Assembly (NCBI RefSeq): GCF_016598615.1
Contig: NZ_CP066832.1
Span: 1-64,000 of the forward strand
Length of the DNA: 64,000 nt
Direction: 5' to 3'
Source of the DNA: Streptomyces liliifuscus
Lineage (GTDB): Bacteria > Actinomycetota > Actinomycetes > Streptomycetales > Streptomycetaceae
Of this stretch, positions 56,438 through 64,000 are shown in pieces (the stretch's first letter is position 1; each line of letters begins with the position of its first letter). The position numbers were made by a program, and so were the translations under genes. The notes under the pieces were generated by a model. It did not search any database. It was not told the origin of the DNA and worked only from the letters and a program-made list of their open reading frames with translations.

Positions 56438-57988
56438 ATGGACGAGTGGTGGGTGGTCTTCGTTCCGGATCCGGAACGGTGGTGGCAGCTGCCTGAGGAG
56501 GGGGTGCTTGGAGTCCGTGACCTCCCGGCAGCCCTCGGCAGGGTGGGACTACGGCCCGGTGATCCGGTCTTCGTACGGCCGGACTTCGTCGTGGACGCGG
56601 AGCTGTTGGACTTTGTCCTATCGCCTGAATTCCGAGGTCTCGAGCGGGAAAGTCGCCGGAATTACGCGTCGGATATCCGGCTGTTGCTGTCGTGGCTGTG
56701 GCGGCGGGGTGTGCCGTGGCGGGCTGCGACCAGCGCGGACTTGCGGGCGTACAAGGAGTTCCGTCTCGATTCGCCGCAGAATCCGCAGCGGATCGGCGGC
56801 ACGAAGTGGAACCGGGATGCGGCCGCGCTGACCCGGCTCTACAAGTGGGCGAAGGTCAGTCCGCTGCCGGTGGACGTGGGGCGGCGTGGTGACCGGGCGG
56901 CAAGCGCGCGAAGCTCGCGGGTGTCGTGGCTGACTCCGCGGACGTGGGGGTTGTGGCAGGACCTTGGCCTTCGGGGACTTGGTCGTGACGGGGCGCCGTT
57001 GCCCGGCTGGGACGGACGAACCGAACTGCGGAACACCTCGTTCGTGGGGCTGGCGCTCAGCTCGGGCCTGCGGCGGCAGGAAGCCGGGGCGATGCTGACG
57101 TTCGAAGTGCCGACCCGGCGCCTTCGGTCTGGACGTTACTGCCATGGCCAGGTAGCTCGCGCCCTGTCGCGGTCGAAGCGTGACCGCACCTACTACACCT
57201 CGGTCGAGTCGGTGCGCCAACTCGGCGCCTACAGCGAGTCCGAGCGGACGTGGGCTATCCAGCGTGCCCAGCAGGAGGGCCGCTACGAGAAGCTGCCGCT
57301 GATGCGGCTGGTCACGAACGTGACGCATGGCCCGGCTCCGGTCGTGCACTGGGTGGACCGGGACAGGGTGGCAGGCAGGCGGGAGTTGAGCCTGCTGGAC
57401 TGGCGCGAGCGGCAGTGGCTGTTCGTCGAGGGGCCACACGGCCCGGAGCCGGCGTGGCTGTGGCTGACCGAGCAGGGCATGCCGATGCTGCCGGACCGAT
57501 GGAACACGGTGTTCTGGCAGGCCAACCAGCGGTGTGAGGAAGCTCTGCTGACGCCGGAGGAGCGAGAGATCCAGCGCCCGCTGAGGTCGGCTGCAGTACG
57601 GGGGAAGGCCCCGTACGCGACCCCGCATGCCGCGCGTCACTCCATGGCGCTCTACATGCTGATCGTGCTGAACGAGCTCATGGACAAGAAGTACGGGCTG
57701 ACCGCCGCGGACCGACGCGACTTCGCCCAGCTCTACGGCGACCCGTGGTGGCTGGTGAAGACCCTGCTGGGGCACCGGGACGTCGAGACGACGAAGGAGC
57801 ACTACCTCAACCCGGTCATGCACATGCAGCTGGAATCGATCCTCGCCTTCGACACCGAGGACGAGCACGGCGAGACGGACCGGACGAAGGATCTGAACGG
57901 CCTGTTCGCCCAGCTGGCCCGGGAAACCTCCGGGATCCAGGACATCGAGCTGCTGGTCGACGCCCTGCCCATCGCGGCGGCATCGTGA
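56438..57988 (+). CDS. Tyrosine recombinase (TnpA-like)
   Basis: A 516-residue tyrosine recombinase. Residues about 60-140 form the SAM-like core-binding domain. The catalytic set is Arg212 (SGLRRQE), His397 and Arg400 (PHAARH), His446 (LLGHRD) and nucleophile Tyr456 (KEHYLNP). It is longer than Tn554 TnpA because of an N-terminal extension and an insert at 230-380. Its stop overlaps the next start by four bases (GTGA). It would catalyse strand exchange for excision and insertion of the element. Confidence 0.88.
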   Translation: MDEWWVVFVPDPERWWQLPEEGVLGVRDLPAALGRVGLRPGDPVFVRPDFVVDAELLDFVLSPEFRGLERESRRNYASDIRLLLSWLWRRGVPWRAATSADLRAYKEFRLDSPQNPQRIGGTKWNRDAAALTRLYKWAKVSPLPVDVGRRGDRAASARSSRVSWLTPRTWGLWQDLGLRGLGRDGAPLPGWDGRTELRNTSFVGLALSSGLRRQEAGAMLTFEVPTRRLRSGRYCHGQVARALSRSKRDRTYYTSVESVRQLGAYSESERTWAIQRAQQEGRYEKLPLMRLVTNVTHGPAPVVHWVDRDRVAGRRELSLLDWRERQWLFVEGPHGPEPAWLWLTEQGMPMLPDRWNTVFWQANQRCEEALLTPEEREIQRPLRSAAVRGKAPYATPHAARHSMALYMLIVLNELMDKKYGLTAADRRDFAQLYGDPWWLVKTLLGHRDVETTKEHYLNPVMHMQLESILAFDTEDEHGETDRTKDLNGLFAQLARETSGIQDIELLVDALPIAAAS

Positions 57989-59718
57989 GCGGGCGGGGGC
58001 GCAAAGCTGTCCTGCCACCGGCGGACTTCCAGGCAACCGAGCGGATAGCCGCCGACGGACTACAGGTCAGGGTGGTGAACAAGGAACGCTTCGAGCGCGT
58101 CTTCGACTTCGTCGCGATCGCCGTGCCGCAGCCGATGCGCTGCTCCCTTGCGCGAGCGTTCGCCGAGCAGTCCACGGGGTGGAACAGCCATGCGAGCGGT
58201 GAGTCATATTGGCGGTCTATCGAGGTCTTCGCCCGGTTCCTCAAGGACCAGGGTCAGCCGGCCGAGGACCTGGGCGACCTCACCTCTGCCACACTCCGGC
58301 TCTGGCGCAACAACCACAAGGACACCCCCGGCGGGCGCGAGGCCCTGGGCAAGATGCGTACGCTGCTGAAACGCGAGCCGCGGCTGGCGCAGGGCCTGGC
58401 CGCCGAGGAACTGGCCCGCCCGGTTCCGAAGAAGGGCAAGCCCTCCAAGCAGTCCTACCGGCCGTCGGAGCGCGACCAGGTGCTGCTGGCCGCCGAACGG
58501 CAGTTCCGTACCGCGCTGTTGCGGATCCGGGAGAACACCGCGCTGCTGGCCCGCTACCGGGCGGGCGCACTGGACCCGGAAAGCCGTGACTGGAGGGTCG
58601 GGACGGCTCTCGAACACATCGCCGCCACGGGCGAACTGCCCGGGTACCCGGACAAAGACGGGAAGGTCTACACCCGGGCCGAAGGGCTGCTGCGCGGAAA
58701 GAACCACGGGAAGACGACCGGCCGGCTGTTCTTGACCAGGTCGGAACTGACGGCCCTGACCGTGATGATGACGGACCGCTACGGCTGGAATCTGTCGGTC
58801 TACGACCGTCTGCACGTGCCCGTCATCACCCCGTCCGCGGGAGAGACCGCCACGGTCACCTACGAGGTCCTGGTGGAGAAGCGCCGCTCGGGAGAGGGTC
58901 GCTGGTTCGACACGGAGAACTACACCGACTCCGGCGCGGACTCGCCGGGCCGGCTCATCACCCAGGCCCTGGAAGCCACGCAGCACGGGCGAGCCTTGGC
59001 CGCTGCCCTGTCTCCCGGCCACGACCTGCTGATGGTTGCCCGCAACCGGCGCCGTACTGACGTGGACTCCAATCTGGACCGGCCCCGCAACGTCGGCCCG
59101 CTGTGCTTCGGGGTGTCCAAGGGCGACGCGCGAGTATGGGCGAGCACTCACAAGATCGGCTCGCCCTTCCAACGCGCCCGCAGGACCACCGTCACGACGA
59201 CGGGCAAGCCGCTACAGCACAAACGTGCCACCCACGAGAGCGTCTACGTCCTGCCCGACGAGAACGTCCAGGAGGCCGCCGTGAGCGTGATCGCGGCCGG
59301 CGCCGAGGAGGCCCTCGAACAGGCCCGCGACTACACCTTCAAGGGTCGGCTCTCGGACGCGGCCGACGCGGCCCACCAGGAGACCGCGACCGCGGACTGC
59401 GCGGACGAGGAGACCAGCCCCTGGCCGGACCCGAGCGGGGGCTGCGGCGCCGACTTCCTGCTCTGCCTGTCCTGCGAGAACTCCCGGGTCCACACCGGCC
59501 ACCACCCGCGCCTCGCGCTCCTGCGCCGCCAGTTGATATCGCTCCGCTCCGGCTGGCCGGAGAAACTCTGGCGCAAGCGATGGGACGAACACCTCCAGCG
59601 ACTCGATGACCTGCGGACAAAGGTCAACGAGAGCACCTGGGACGCCGCTCTGGCCCGGATCACCGACCGCGACCAAATGATCGTCGACCACCTGCTCAAG
59701 GGAGACCTCGCCCCGTGA
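57985..59718 (+). CDS. Recombinase-trio middle protein, catalytic residues not seen
   Basis: A 577-residue protein translated by coupling from the gene before (GTG in GTGA). It shares the N-terminal core-binding look (residues 55-115: ESYWRSIEVFARFLKDQG) with tyrosine recombinases, but I cannot find the Arg...His-x-x-Arg...His...Tyr series; only an HKRATHESVY stretch near residue 415 is reminiscent. A CLSC motif near 490 may bind zinc. In Tn554-type and actinobacterial recombinase trios, one partner is often divergent. It probably has a structural role in the synaptic complex. Confidence 0.7.
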   Translation: MSGRGRKAVLPPADFQATERIAADGLQVRVVNKERFERVFDFVAIAVPQPMRCSLARAFAEQSTGWNSHASGESYWRSIEVFARFLKDQGQPAEDLGDLTSATLRLWRNNHKDTPGGREALGKMRTLLKREPRLAQGLAAEELARPVPKKGKPSKQSYRPSERDQVLLAAERQFRTALLRIRENTALLARYRAGALDPESRDWRVGTALEHIAATGELPGYPDKDGKVYTRAEGLLRGKNHGKTTGRLFLTRSELTALTVMMTDRYGWNLSVYDRLHVPVITPSAGETATVTYEVLVEKRRSGEGRWFDTENYTDSGADSPGRLITQALEATQHGRALAAALSPGHDLLMVARNRRRTDVDSNLDRPRNVGPLCFGVSKGDARVWASTHKIGSPFQRARRTTVTTTGKPLQHKRATHESVYVLPDENVQEAAVSVIAAGAEEALEQARDYTFKGRLSDAADAAHQETATADCADEETSPWPDPSGGCGADFLLCLSCENSRVHTGHHPRLALLRRQLISLRSGWPEKLWRKRWDEHLQRLDDLRTKVNESTWDAALARITDRDQMIVDHLLKGDLAP

Positions 59719-61859
59719 CCACAGCTCTGACCCTCGAGGCCGATCCCTACATCCTTCCCCTGCCGGGTCCGGAGAGCCCGGTGGTCCTGGACCGGTGGAT
59801 CAGCGCTGGTAACACCCACCCCAACTCCCGCTACAGCGACGACGTCTGGTCGATGGGACCGCTGACCGACAACCCCGGGGACAGCATCCACAAGATCAAT
59901 TTGAGGAGGTGCCCCGCCTCCCTGCGGAGCGAGTTCAGGCGCCTCATCTGGGTCCTGATCAACGGCGAGCTGCGCCCCACCTACGTGCAGGAACGGGGCT
60001 TTCAGAACCGGTCACGCGACGGCGTGGTCAGCATGCGCGACAACATCCTGCAGTGGATGAAGTTCGCGCGCTGGCTCGACCGGCAGGGCGTGTCCCAGGT
60101 CAGTGACTGCACCGTGGAGCACTGGAAGGCGTACGCCGCCAAGATCGCCAGCAGCGGCTGCACGCGCGTTCATGCCCAGACGGTTCTTAACTGGCTCTCG
60201 GACCTGTGGGCCTTCGACCAGCTGTCGGCCAGCCCCTGCGGCGTTACGCAGCCGCCCTGGGAGAGCGAGGGCATCGACGACTACCTGCCGGCCGAGACGG
60301 GAGAGGCGGGCGGGGAGAACAAGACCGAGCCACTGGACCCGACCGTGATCGGTCCCTTGCTGACCTGGTCGATCCGCATGGTCGAAGACTTCTCCGACGA
60401 CATCCTGGCCGCCTGGGCCGAGCGCCGCCGCATGCACGCCCGCGTGACGGCCACCCCGAGCACCCGAGGGGGTCTGGCGGCCGTCAAGAACTACCTGCAG
60501 CCGCTGGTCGATTCCGGGGCTCTCCTGCCCGCCACCGTGAGCCGAAAGCACGGCATCACCCTGGCCCACCACTACGTCGCGGCGGTCACGGCAGCCAGCT
60601 GGAACCAGGTCCACGACTTCGCTACTCGGCGCGGGCTCCGTGCGCTCGCCGCCCGGCGGCCCGGCCCCAGCCCGATGCAGGTGCCGGTGACGGGCCGGAT
60701 CGAGAGGCGGCCCTGGCGCGAGTTCATGGACTATGAGGAGACGCCGATTCTGGTGCGTCACCTGGCCACGGCCGCCGCCATCGTGATCTTGTATTTGACC
60801 GGGATGCGCCCCCAGGAGGCGCGGTCGCTGCGGTCCGGCTGCTGCCCCGATCCGGAGCCCAACGAGGACGGCTCCATGCCGCGGCATCTGATCCGAGCCC
60901 ACCACTACAAGAACGTCCGCGACTCTGACGGCCACCACATCTCCGCTGGTGAGGAGCGCGCCGTCCCCTGGGTCGCGATCACCCCCGTCGTGAACGCCAT
61001 CCGGGTTCTGGAACGCATCGTCCCCAAGGGCGAGCTGCTGTTCAGCTCCACCCACCACGATGTCATCGGCCAGCGCAAGCACCACGGTGCGCTGAAGCGG
61101 GGCACCCTGGACCGCCGGGTCGAGAATCTCGTGTCGTGGATCAACCAGGAGGCCACCGCCCAGGGCCTGGACGCCCAGATGGTGCCGGAGGACCCGCACG
61201 GCAACCTTGGACTGAGTCGCCTGCGCAGAACTTTGGCTTGGCACATCGCCCGCCGCCCCGGCGGTCTGGTCGCCCTCGCCATCCAGTACGGACACATGCG
61301 CACCGCCCTGGACGCCCGCACCTCCACCGGCTACGGCAACCGCGAGCGTCGGGGGTTCCACGGGGAGCTCGACGTCGAGACCGCTCTCGCCGCCGCGCAG
61401 ACCGCAGCACGGCTGCGCGACACCGCTGCAGCCGGCGAGAAAATCTCCGGTCCCGCCGCTCGACGGGCTCTCATCGGAGCAACCTCGCTCCCCAGCTTCG
61501 AAGGCGCCTTGACCACCCCGAAGGCCGCCGCCAAGTTCCTCGCGCGCGACGGCCTCGTCCTCTTCGACAACCCGGACGCGTTCCTCATCTGCGCCTTCAA
61601 GCGCGACACCGCCCTGTGCGACCCGGATCCCGTGGCGACGGCACCCAACCAGTTCGCCTGCCAGCTCGGCTGCGGCAACGCCGTCCGCACCGACAGTCAC
61701 GCACAGGCGGCTCGGGAGCACGCTGATCGGCTCGATGCGAAGGCAGCCCTGATGCCCCAGCCCCTGGGCGACCGGTTTCGCCGAACAGCTGGCCGCTTCC
61801 GTGCTCTTGCCGATGCCCACGACTCCGCCGCCCAGTTCGCCGAGGAGGCCATCGCATGA
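59715..61859 (+). CDS. Tyrosine recombinase (TnpB-like)
   Basis: A 714-residue recombinase, coupled to the preceding gene by GTGA. Residues about 100-175 resemble a core-binding domain, and Arg365 (LTGMRPQEARSL) is catalytic box I. Box II region is LSRLRRTLAWH at 500-510, then QYGHM with His527 and Tyr540 in STGYGNRE. A C-terminal Cys cluster (CDPD...CQLGCG near 630-660) follows, as in Tn554 TnpB. Long Tn554-type TnpB proteins are about 630 residues. It acts with the first recombinase. Confidence 0.82.
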   Translation: MTTALTLEADPYILPLPGPESPVVLDRWISAGNTHPNSRYSDDVWSMGPLTDNPGDSIHKINLRRCPASLRSEFRRLIWVLINGELRPTYVQERGFQNRSRDGVVSMRDNILQWMKFARWLDRQGVSQVSDCTVEHWKAYAAKIASSGCTRVHAQTVLNWLSDLWAFDQLSASPCGVTQPPWESEGIDDYLPAETGEAGGENKTEPLDPTVIGPLLTWSIRMVEDFSDDILAAWAERRRMHARVTATPSTRGGLAAVKNYLQPLVDSGALLPATVSRKHGITLAHHYVAAVTAASWNQVHDFATRRGLRALAARRPGPSPMQVPVTGRIERRPWREFMDYEETPILVRHLATAAAIVILYLTGMRPQEARSLRSGCCPDPEPNEDGSMPRHLIRAHHYKNVRDSDGHHISAGEERAVPWVAITPVVNAIRVLERIVPKGELLFSSTHHDVIGQRKHHGALKRGTLDRRVENLVSWINQEATAQGLDAQMVPEDPHGNLGLSRLRRTLAWHIARRPGGLVALAIQYGHMRTALDARTSTGYGNRERRGFHGELDVETALAAAQTAARLRDTAAAGEKISGPAARRALIGATSLPSFEGALTTPKAAAKFLARDGLVLFDNPDAFLICAFKRDTALCDPDPVATAPNQFACQLGCGNAVRTDSHAQAAREHADRLDAKAALMPQPLGDRFRRTAGRFRALADAHDSAAQFAEEAIA

Positions 61860-62263
61860 ACCAGCAGCACGAGGACGAACGCTCGCGCATCCGCGCAGCG
61901 ATGGACCGCCTCCTGGCCGGCCAGCCCACGAGCTCCAACGGCAGCCTCACAGTGGTCGCGCTCGCCGCAGAGGCCGGTGTTCACCGCATGGCGCTGCAAA
62001 AGCGCCACGCCGACCTCAAGGAGGAGTTCTACGCGCGGGTGCGTACGGAAACGCACCAGACGCCGGAAGTCGAGAGGCGGCTTCGCAAAGAGGTTGTCCG
62101 CCTGAAAGAAGTTCTCAAGGACTCCCGGGCTGCCGAGGCCGAGTCCCGGCATCGAGCCGAGCAGATGGCCCTCGCGGCAGCCGTTCTCATCCTCCGGACC
62201 TCCACCGGCCAGGACCACACCGCCTCCGGAAACGTCGTCCCACTCCACCCGCCCCGCGACTGA
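61856..62263 (+). CDS. TnpC-like HTH/coiled-coil accessory protein
   Basis: A 135-residue protein from ATG 61856, overlapping the recombinase stop (ATGA). Residues 30-55 form a helix-turn-helix (LTVVALAAEAGVHRMALQKRH), followed by a long charged coiled coil (about 70-115). Size, position and architecture match Tn554 TnpC, which affects the orientation and efficiency of insertion (DUF6262-like family). It ends the recombinase operon. Confidence 0.78.
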   Translation: MNQQHEDERSRIRAAMDRLLAGQPTSSNGSLTVVALAAEAGVHRMALQKRHADLKEEFYARVRTETHQTPEVERRLRKEVVRLKEVLKDSRAAEAESRHRAEQMALAAAVLILRTSTGQDHTASGNVVPLHPPRD

Positions 62264-62461
62264 GAGATCAGGTTCAGGCGACGACGCGTTCCTTCCATGT
62301 CCGCTGGACACACTCCCGCACGGGCCGGCTCGCGCCGCCGGGTGCCAGGGCCGCGTTGAACTCGCGGACGCAGTCCGAGCGTTGGCTGCCCACACCACGG
62401 TGGATTCGTACGGGCGACGCGAAAGCAGTGTGGATCCGGCTTCCGCATGCCCTGTGCGCGG

Positions 62462-63124
62462 TCAGTGCTGGGCCGGGACGCCGAGGTCGTCGAGGAGGCC
62501 GCGGACACGGCGCTCGATGTCGTCGCGGATGGGCCGGACGTCGTCGACGGTCCTGCCCGCGGGGTCGTCCAGGGTCCAGTCGAGGTAGCGCTTGCCGGGG
62601 AACACCGGGCAGGCGTCGCCGCAGCCCATGCTGACGACGACGTCGGCGGCGCGGACGATCTCGTCGGTCCAGGGCTTGGTGAACTCGCGGGAGATGTCGA
62701 TGCCGCGTTCGCTCATGGCGGCGATGGCTGCCGGGTTGACCTCGAAGCCGGGTTCGGAGCCGCCGGACCAGGCGACGGCGTTGTCGCCGGCGAGGTGCTG
62801 GAAGAAGCCCATGGCCATCTGGCTGCGGCCGGCGTTGTGGACGCAGAGGAAGAGGACGACGGGCTTGCCGTCGGTGTGGTGGCCTTCGATCTTGGCCAGG
62901 GCGCGCAGGCGCTGGCGGGCGAAGCGTTCGGCGATGAGGGGGAGGTAGTTGGGGATGGTGCTGCGGCCGGCGAACTGGTCGTAGCTGGTGTGCAGGAACC
63001 GTTCGATGGTCTCCTGGCCGAAGATCCCGTCGAACTCCCGGCTCAGGTGGGTGGCTGCGGTGCGCAGGGCGAGTTGCTGGTCGATGCTCAGGTTGCGGTG
63101 CGGGGTGGGCGCGGTCTCAGTCAT
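62462..63124 (-). CDS. arsC: Arsenate reductase, low-molecular-weight phosphatase type
   Basis: A 220-residue ArsC. Residues 91-104 contain the LMW-PTPase P-loop LFLCVHNAGRSQMA with nucleophile Cys94 and Arg100, and a second Cys pair Cys168/Cys172 (MGCGDACP) supplies the resolving thiols of the thioredoxin/mycothiol-type reductases. The N-terminal ~78 residues form an extra three-helix domain found in many actinobacterial ArsC. It reduces arsenate to arsenite for export. ATG 63124 follows GGAGG. It overlaps by eight bases the end of the ArsR-type fusion gene, so both form an operon. Confidence 0.88.
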   Translation of the reverse strand: MTETAPTPHRNLSIDQQLALRTAATHLSREFDGIFGQETIERFLHTSYDQFAGRSTIPNYLPLIAERFARQRLRALAKIEGHHTDGKPVVLFLCVHNAGRSQMAMGFFQHLAGDNAVAWSGGSEPGFEVNPAAIAAMSERGIDISREFTKPWTDEIVRAADVVVSMGCGDACPVFPGKRYLDWTLDDPAGRTVDDVRPIRDDIERRVRGLLDDLGVPAQH

Positions 63125-63812
63125 CGCTGCCTCCTGGAGGGCGGACGGCGGGGGCCAGCCGGTCGATCCGGTCGGCGAGATCACTCAGGGCGTCGGCGAA
63201 GGCGTCGTCGGTGCCGGTGCGGGTGGGGTCGGGTACCGACCAGTGCAGGCGGTCGGGGACCCGGGGGCCGAGCTGCTCGTGAGCGTTGTCGCAGACGGCG
63301 ACCACGAGGTCGTCCGGGCGCAGCGTCTCGTCGATGTGGGAGGTACGGGCGTGGGCCAGGGAGAGGCCGTGTCTGCGTGCGGTCGCCACGGCTCGGGGGT
63401 GGACGCGCTGAGCTGGTTCGGTTCCGGCCGAGGCGGCGGGGACGGTGCTGTGGCGCTTCCAGAGGGCCGCGGCGAGGTGGGAGCGGGCGGAGTTGTGGGT
63501 GCAGACGAACACCACACGGGGCGCCGTCCGCAGGGGTGCGGGCATGGTGTCGGCCAGGGTTTCCACGCGCAGGCGCAGGTAGGTGCGCCGACGGTCGCCT
63601 TCGGAGCGGGACCGCTCGATCAGGCCGACCTGTTCGAGCAGCTTGAGGTGGTGGGCCAGGAGGTTGCTGGGCAGGCCCAGCTCCTGGCCGAGTTCGCCGG
63701 GCGAGGCATCGCCCAGCAGCAGCCGGTCGATGATCGCCAGACGCGCGGGTTCCCCCAGTGCCGCGTGCCGTTGTGCTCGCGCCACCACCGATTCAGACCA
63801 CTCAACGTTCAT
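63117..63812 (-). CDS. ArsR regulator fused to LMW phosphatase/ArsC domain
   Basis: A 231-residue fusion. Residues 10-85 are an ArsR-type winged helix (ARLAIIDRLLLGD, LGQELGLPSNLLAHHLKLLEQVGLI). Residues 98-215 are an LMW-PTPase fold with P-loop VFVCTHNSARS (Cys104, Arg110). The usual ArsR metal-binding CxC on the recognition helix is not seen, so sensing may occur in the phosphatase domain. Such fusions would bind arsenate or arsenite and derepress the operon. The operator-like repeat at 63816-63831 lies next to its start. Confidence 0.85.
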   Translation of the reverse strand: MNVEWSESVVARAQRHAALGEPARLAIIDRLLLGDASPGELGQELGLPSNLLAHHLKLLEQVGLIERSRSEGDRRRTYLRLRVETLADTMPAPLRTAPRVVFVCTHNSARSHLAAALWKRHSTVPAASAGTEPAQRVHPRAVATARRHGLSLAHARTSHIDETLRPDDLVVAVCDNAHEQLGPRVPDRLHWSVPDPTRTGTDDAFADALSDLADRIDRLAPAVRPPGGSDD

Positions 63813-63815
63813 TGA

Positions 63816-63831
63816 CTCAATTTTCGTTGAG
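63816..63831. promoter_or_regulatory. ArsR operator-like inverted repeat
   Basis: CTCAA-TTTTCG-TTGAG is an inverted repeat in a strikingly AT-rich patch directly before the ArsR-fusion start at 63812. Its position over the promoter and start suggests autorepression. ArsR/SmtB sites are AT-rich dyads of this size. Confidence 0.55.
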
Positions 63832-63890
63832 CTAATGCCAGGTGTCAATGCATCCCGCAGAGGTCAGGAGGCCGGTGTGCGAGAAAGGTG

Positions 63891-64000
63891 TCAGAAGACG
63901 CCCAGCATCCGGCGCTGCACGTCGAGGTGGTGCTCGCTCATCCACGCCTGCGCCGCGACCTGGACCGCGTCCCACGGAGAGCCCAGCGGTGGGGTGTAGG
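63891..64000 (-). CDS. C-terminal end of an unrecognised gene (partial)
   Basis: The minus strand from the window edge reads 35 residues ending RRMLGVF before TGA at 63891. The sequence is helical and shows normal codon bias. It runs off the right edge, so neither start nor family can be given. It could be part of the arsenic or mobile region (co-directional with the ArsR gene). Confidence 0.45.
   Translation of the reverse strand, partial: YTPPLGSPWDAVQVAAQAWMSEHHLDVQRRMLGVF

Larger units (their letters stand above)
56394..62461 (+). mobile_element. Tn554-like element with three recombinase-family genes
   Basis: Left boundary is set by the break in the GFA gene at about 56394. The element carries two catalytic tyrosine recombinases, a related non-catalytic-looking protein and a small TnpC-like HTH/coiled-coil protein, in one operon with 4-nt overlaps. 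Gene order recalls Tn554 (tnpA, tnpB, tnpC) with an extra gene. The right boundary is unknown; it lies after 62263, possibly before the arsenic genes (62462), or the arsenic genes could be cargo. Tn554 relatives do carry arsenic-resistance genes in some bacteria. Confidence 0.6.

Overview
The window is high-GC actinobacterial DNA with strong third-position GC bias, and it almost certainly comes from a Streptomyces or close relative. Supporting genes are a WhiB protein, a LexA with a GAAC/GTTC-type operator, a multi-membrane Ser/Thr kinase and, decisively, a tap-tpg pair, the telomere-associated and terminal proteins of Streptomyces linear replicons. The first ~106 bases are a run of back-to-back short-loop hairpins, the architecture of a Streptomyces telomere. 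I therefore read the window as the left ~64 kb of a linear replicon (large linear plasmid or chromosome arm) starting at or near its physical end. There is no rRNA, ribosomal protein operon or CRISPR array. One initiator tRNA, a CspA-type protein and an HU-type protein sit together near 45.6-46.4 kb.

Layout. 1-955: non-coding end with the hairpin array, a G-rich tract and six GTTAGAT(T/C)C repeats; the same repeat occurs twice just before tap. 956-6843: mostly rightward, small, unrecognised plasmid-type genes, including a DUF2958-DUF4262-like fusion. 7-10 kb: HNH-type protein, AAA ATPase and divergent XRE-type protein (a candidate replication cassette, by inference). 10-15 kb: GNAT, a possible PD-(D/E)XK protein next to a Schlafen/AlbA_2 protein, WhiB. 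16.5-20.7 kb: lexA with a tandem-GntR regulator, a nucleotidyltransferase, an M48-like membrane peptidase. 21-24 kb: HAD-like/PRTase, DprA-like and ComF-like PRTase genes. 24.4-30 kb: a translationally coupled SNF2 helicase with two N-terminal dsRNA-binding-like domains and a SWIM zinc-finger protein. 30-35 kb: unrecognised genes. 36.2-39.8 kb: a three-gene ABC-3C-like predicted defence operon (nuclease-like effector, middle component, ABC ATPase). 41.2-42.7 kb: six zinc-ribbon repeats joined to a GIY-YIG-like domain. 42.8-44.8 kb: Ser/Thr kinase operon. 46.7-48 kb: an ApeA-like HEPN gene of visibly lower GC. 48.4-53.9 kb: helicase-tpg-tap, leftward. 56.4-62.3 kb: a Tn554-like set of three recombinase-family genes plus a TnpC-like gene, all with 4-nt overlaps, inserted into a GFA-family gene. 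62.5-63.8 kb: an ArsR-phosphatase fusion and an ArsC-type reductase.

How it fits together. tap and tpg should patch and cap the telomere. The shared GTTAGATTC repeat and a second shared promoter motif (around TATGTATTGT, at 0.87, 3.5, 30.1 and 54.0 kb) suggest that replicon-core genes are co-regulated. Between these core genes lie several predicted conflict or DNA-processing modules (ABC-3C, ApeA, AlbA_2/nuclease pair, DprA/PRTase set, dsRBD-SNF2-SWIM, zinc-ribbon/GIY-YIG), which is the pattern of an accessory arm acting as a defence island. All functional calls rest on motifs read by eye; no database search was possible.
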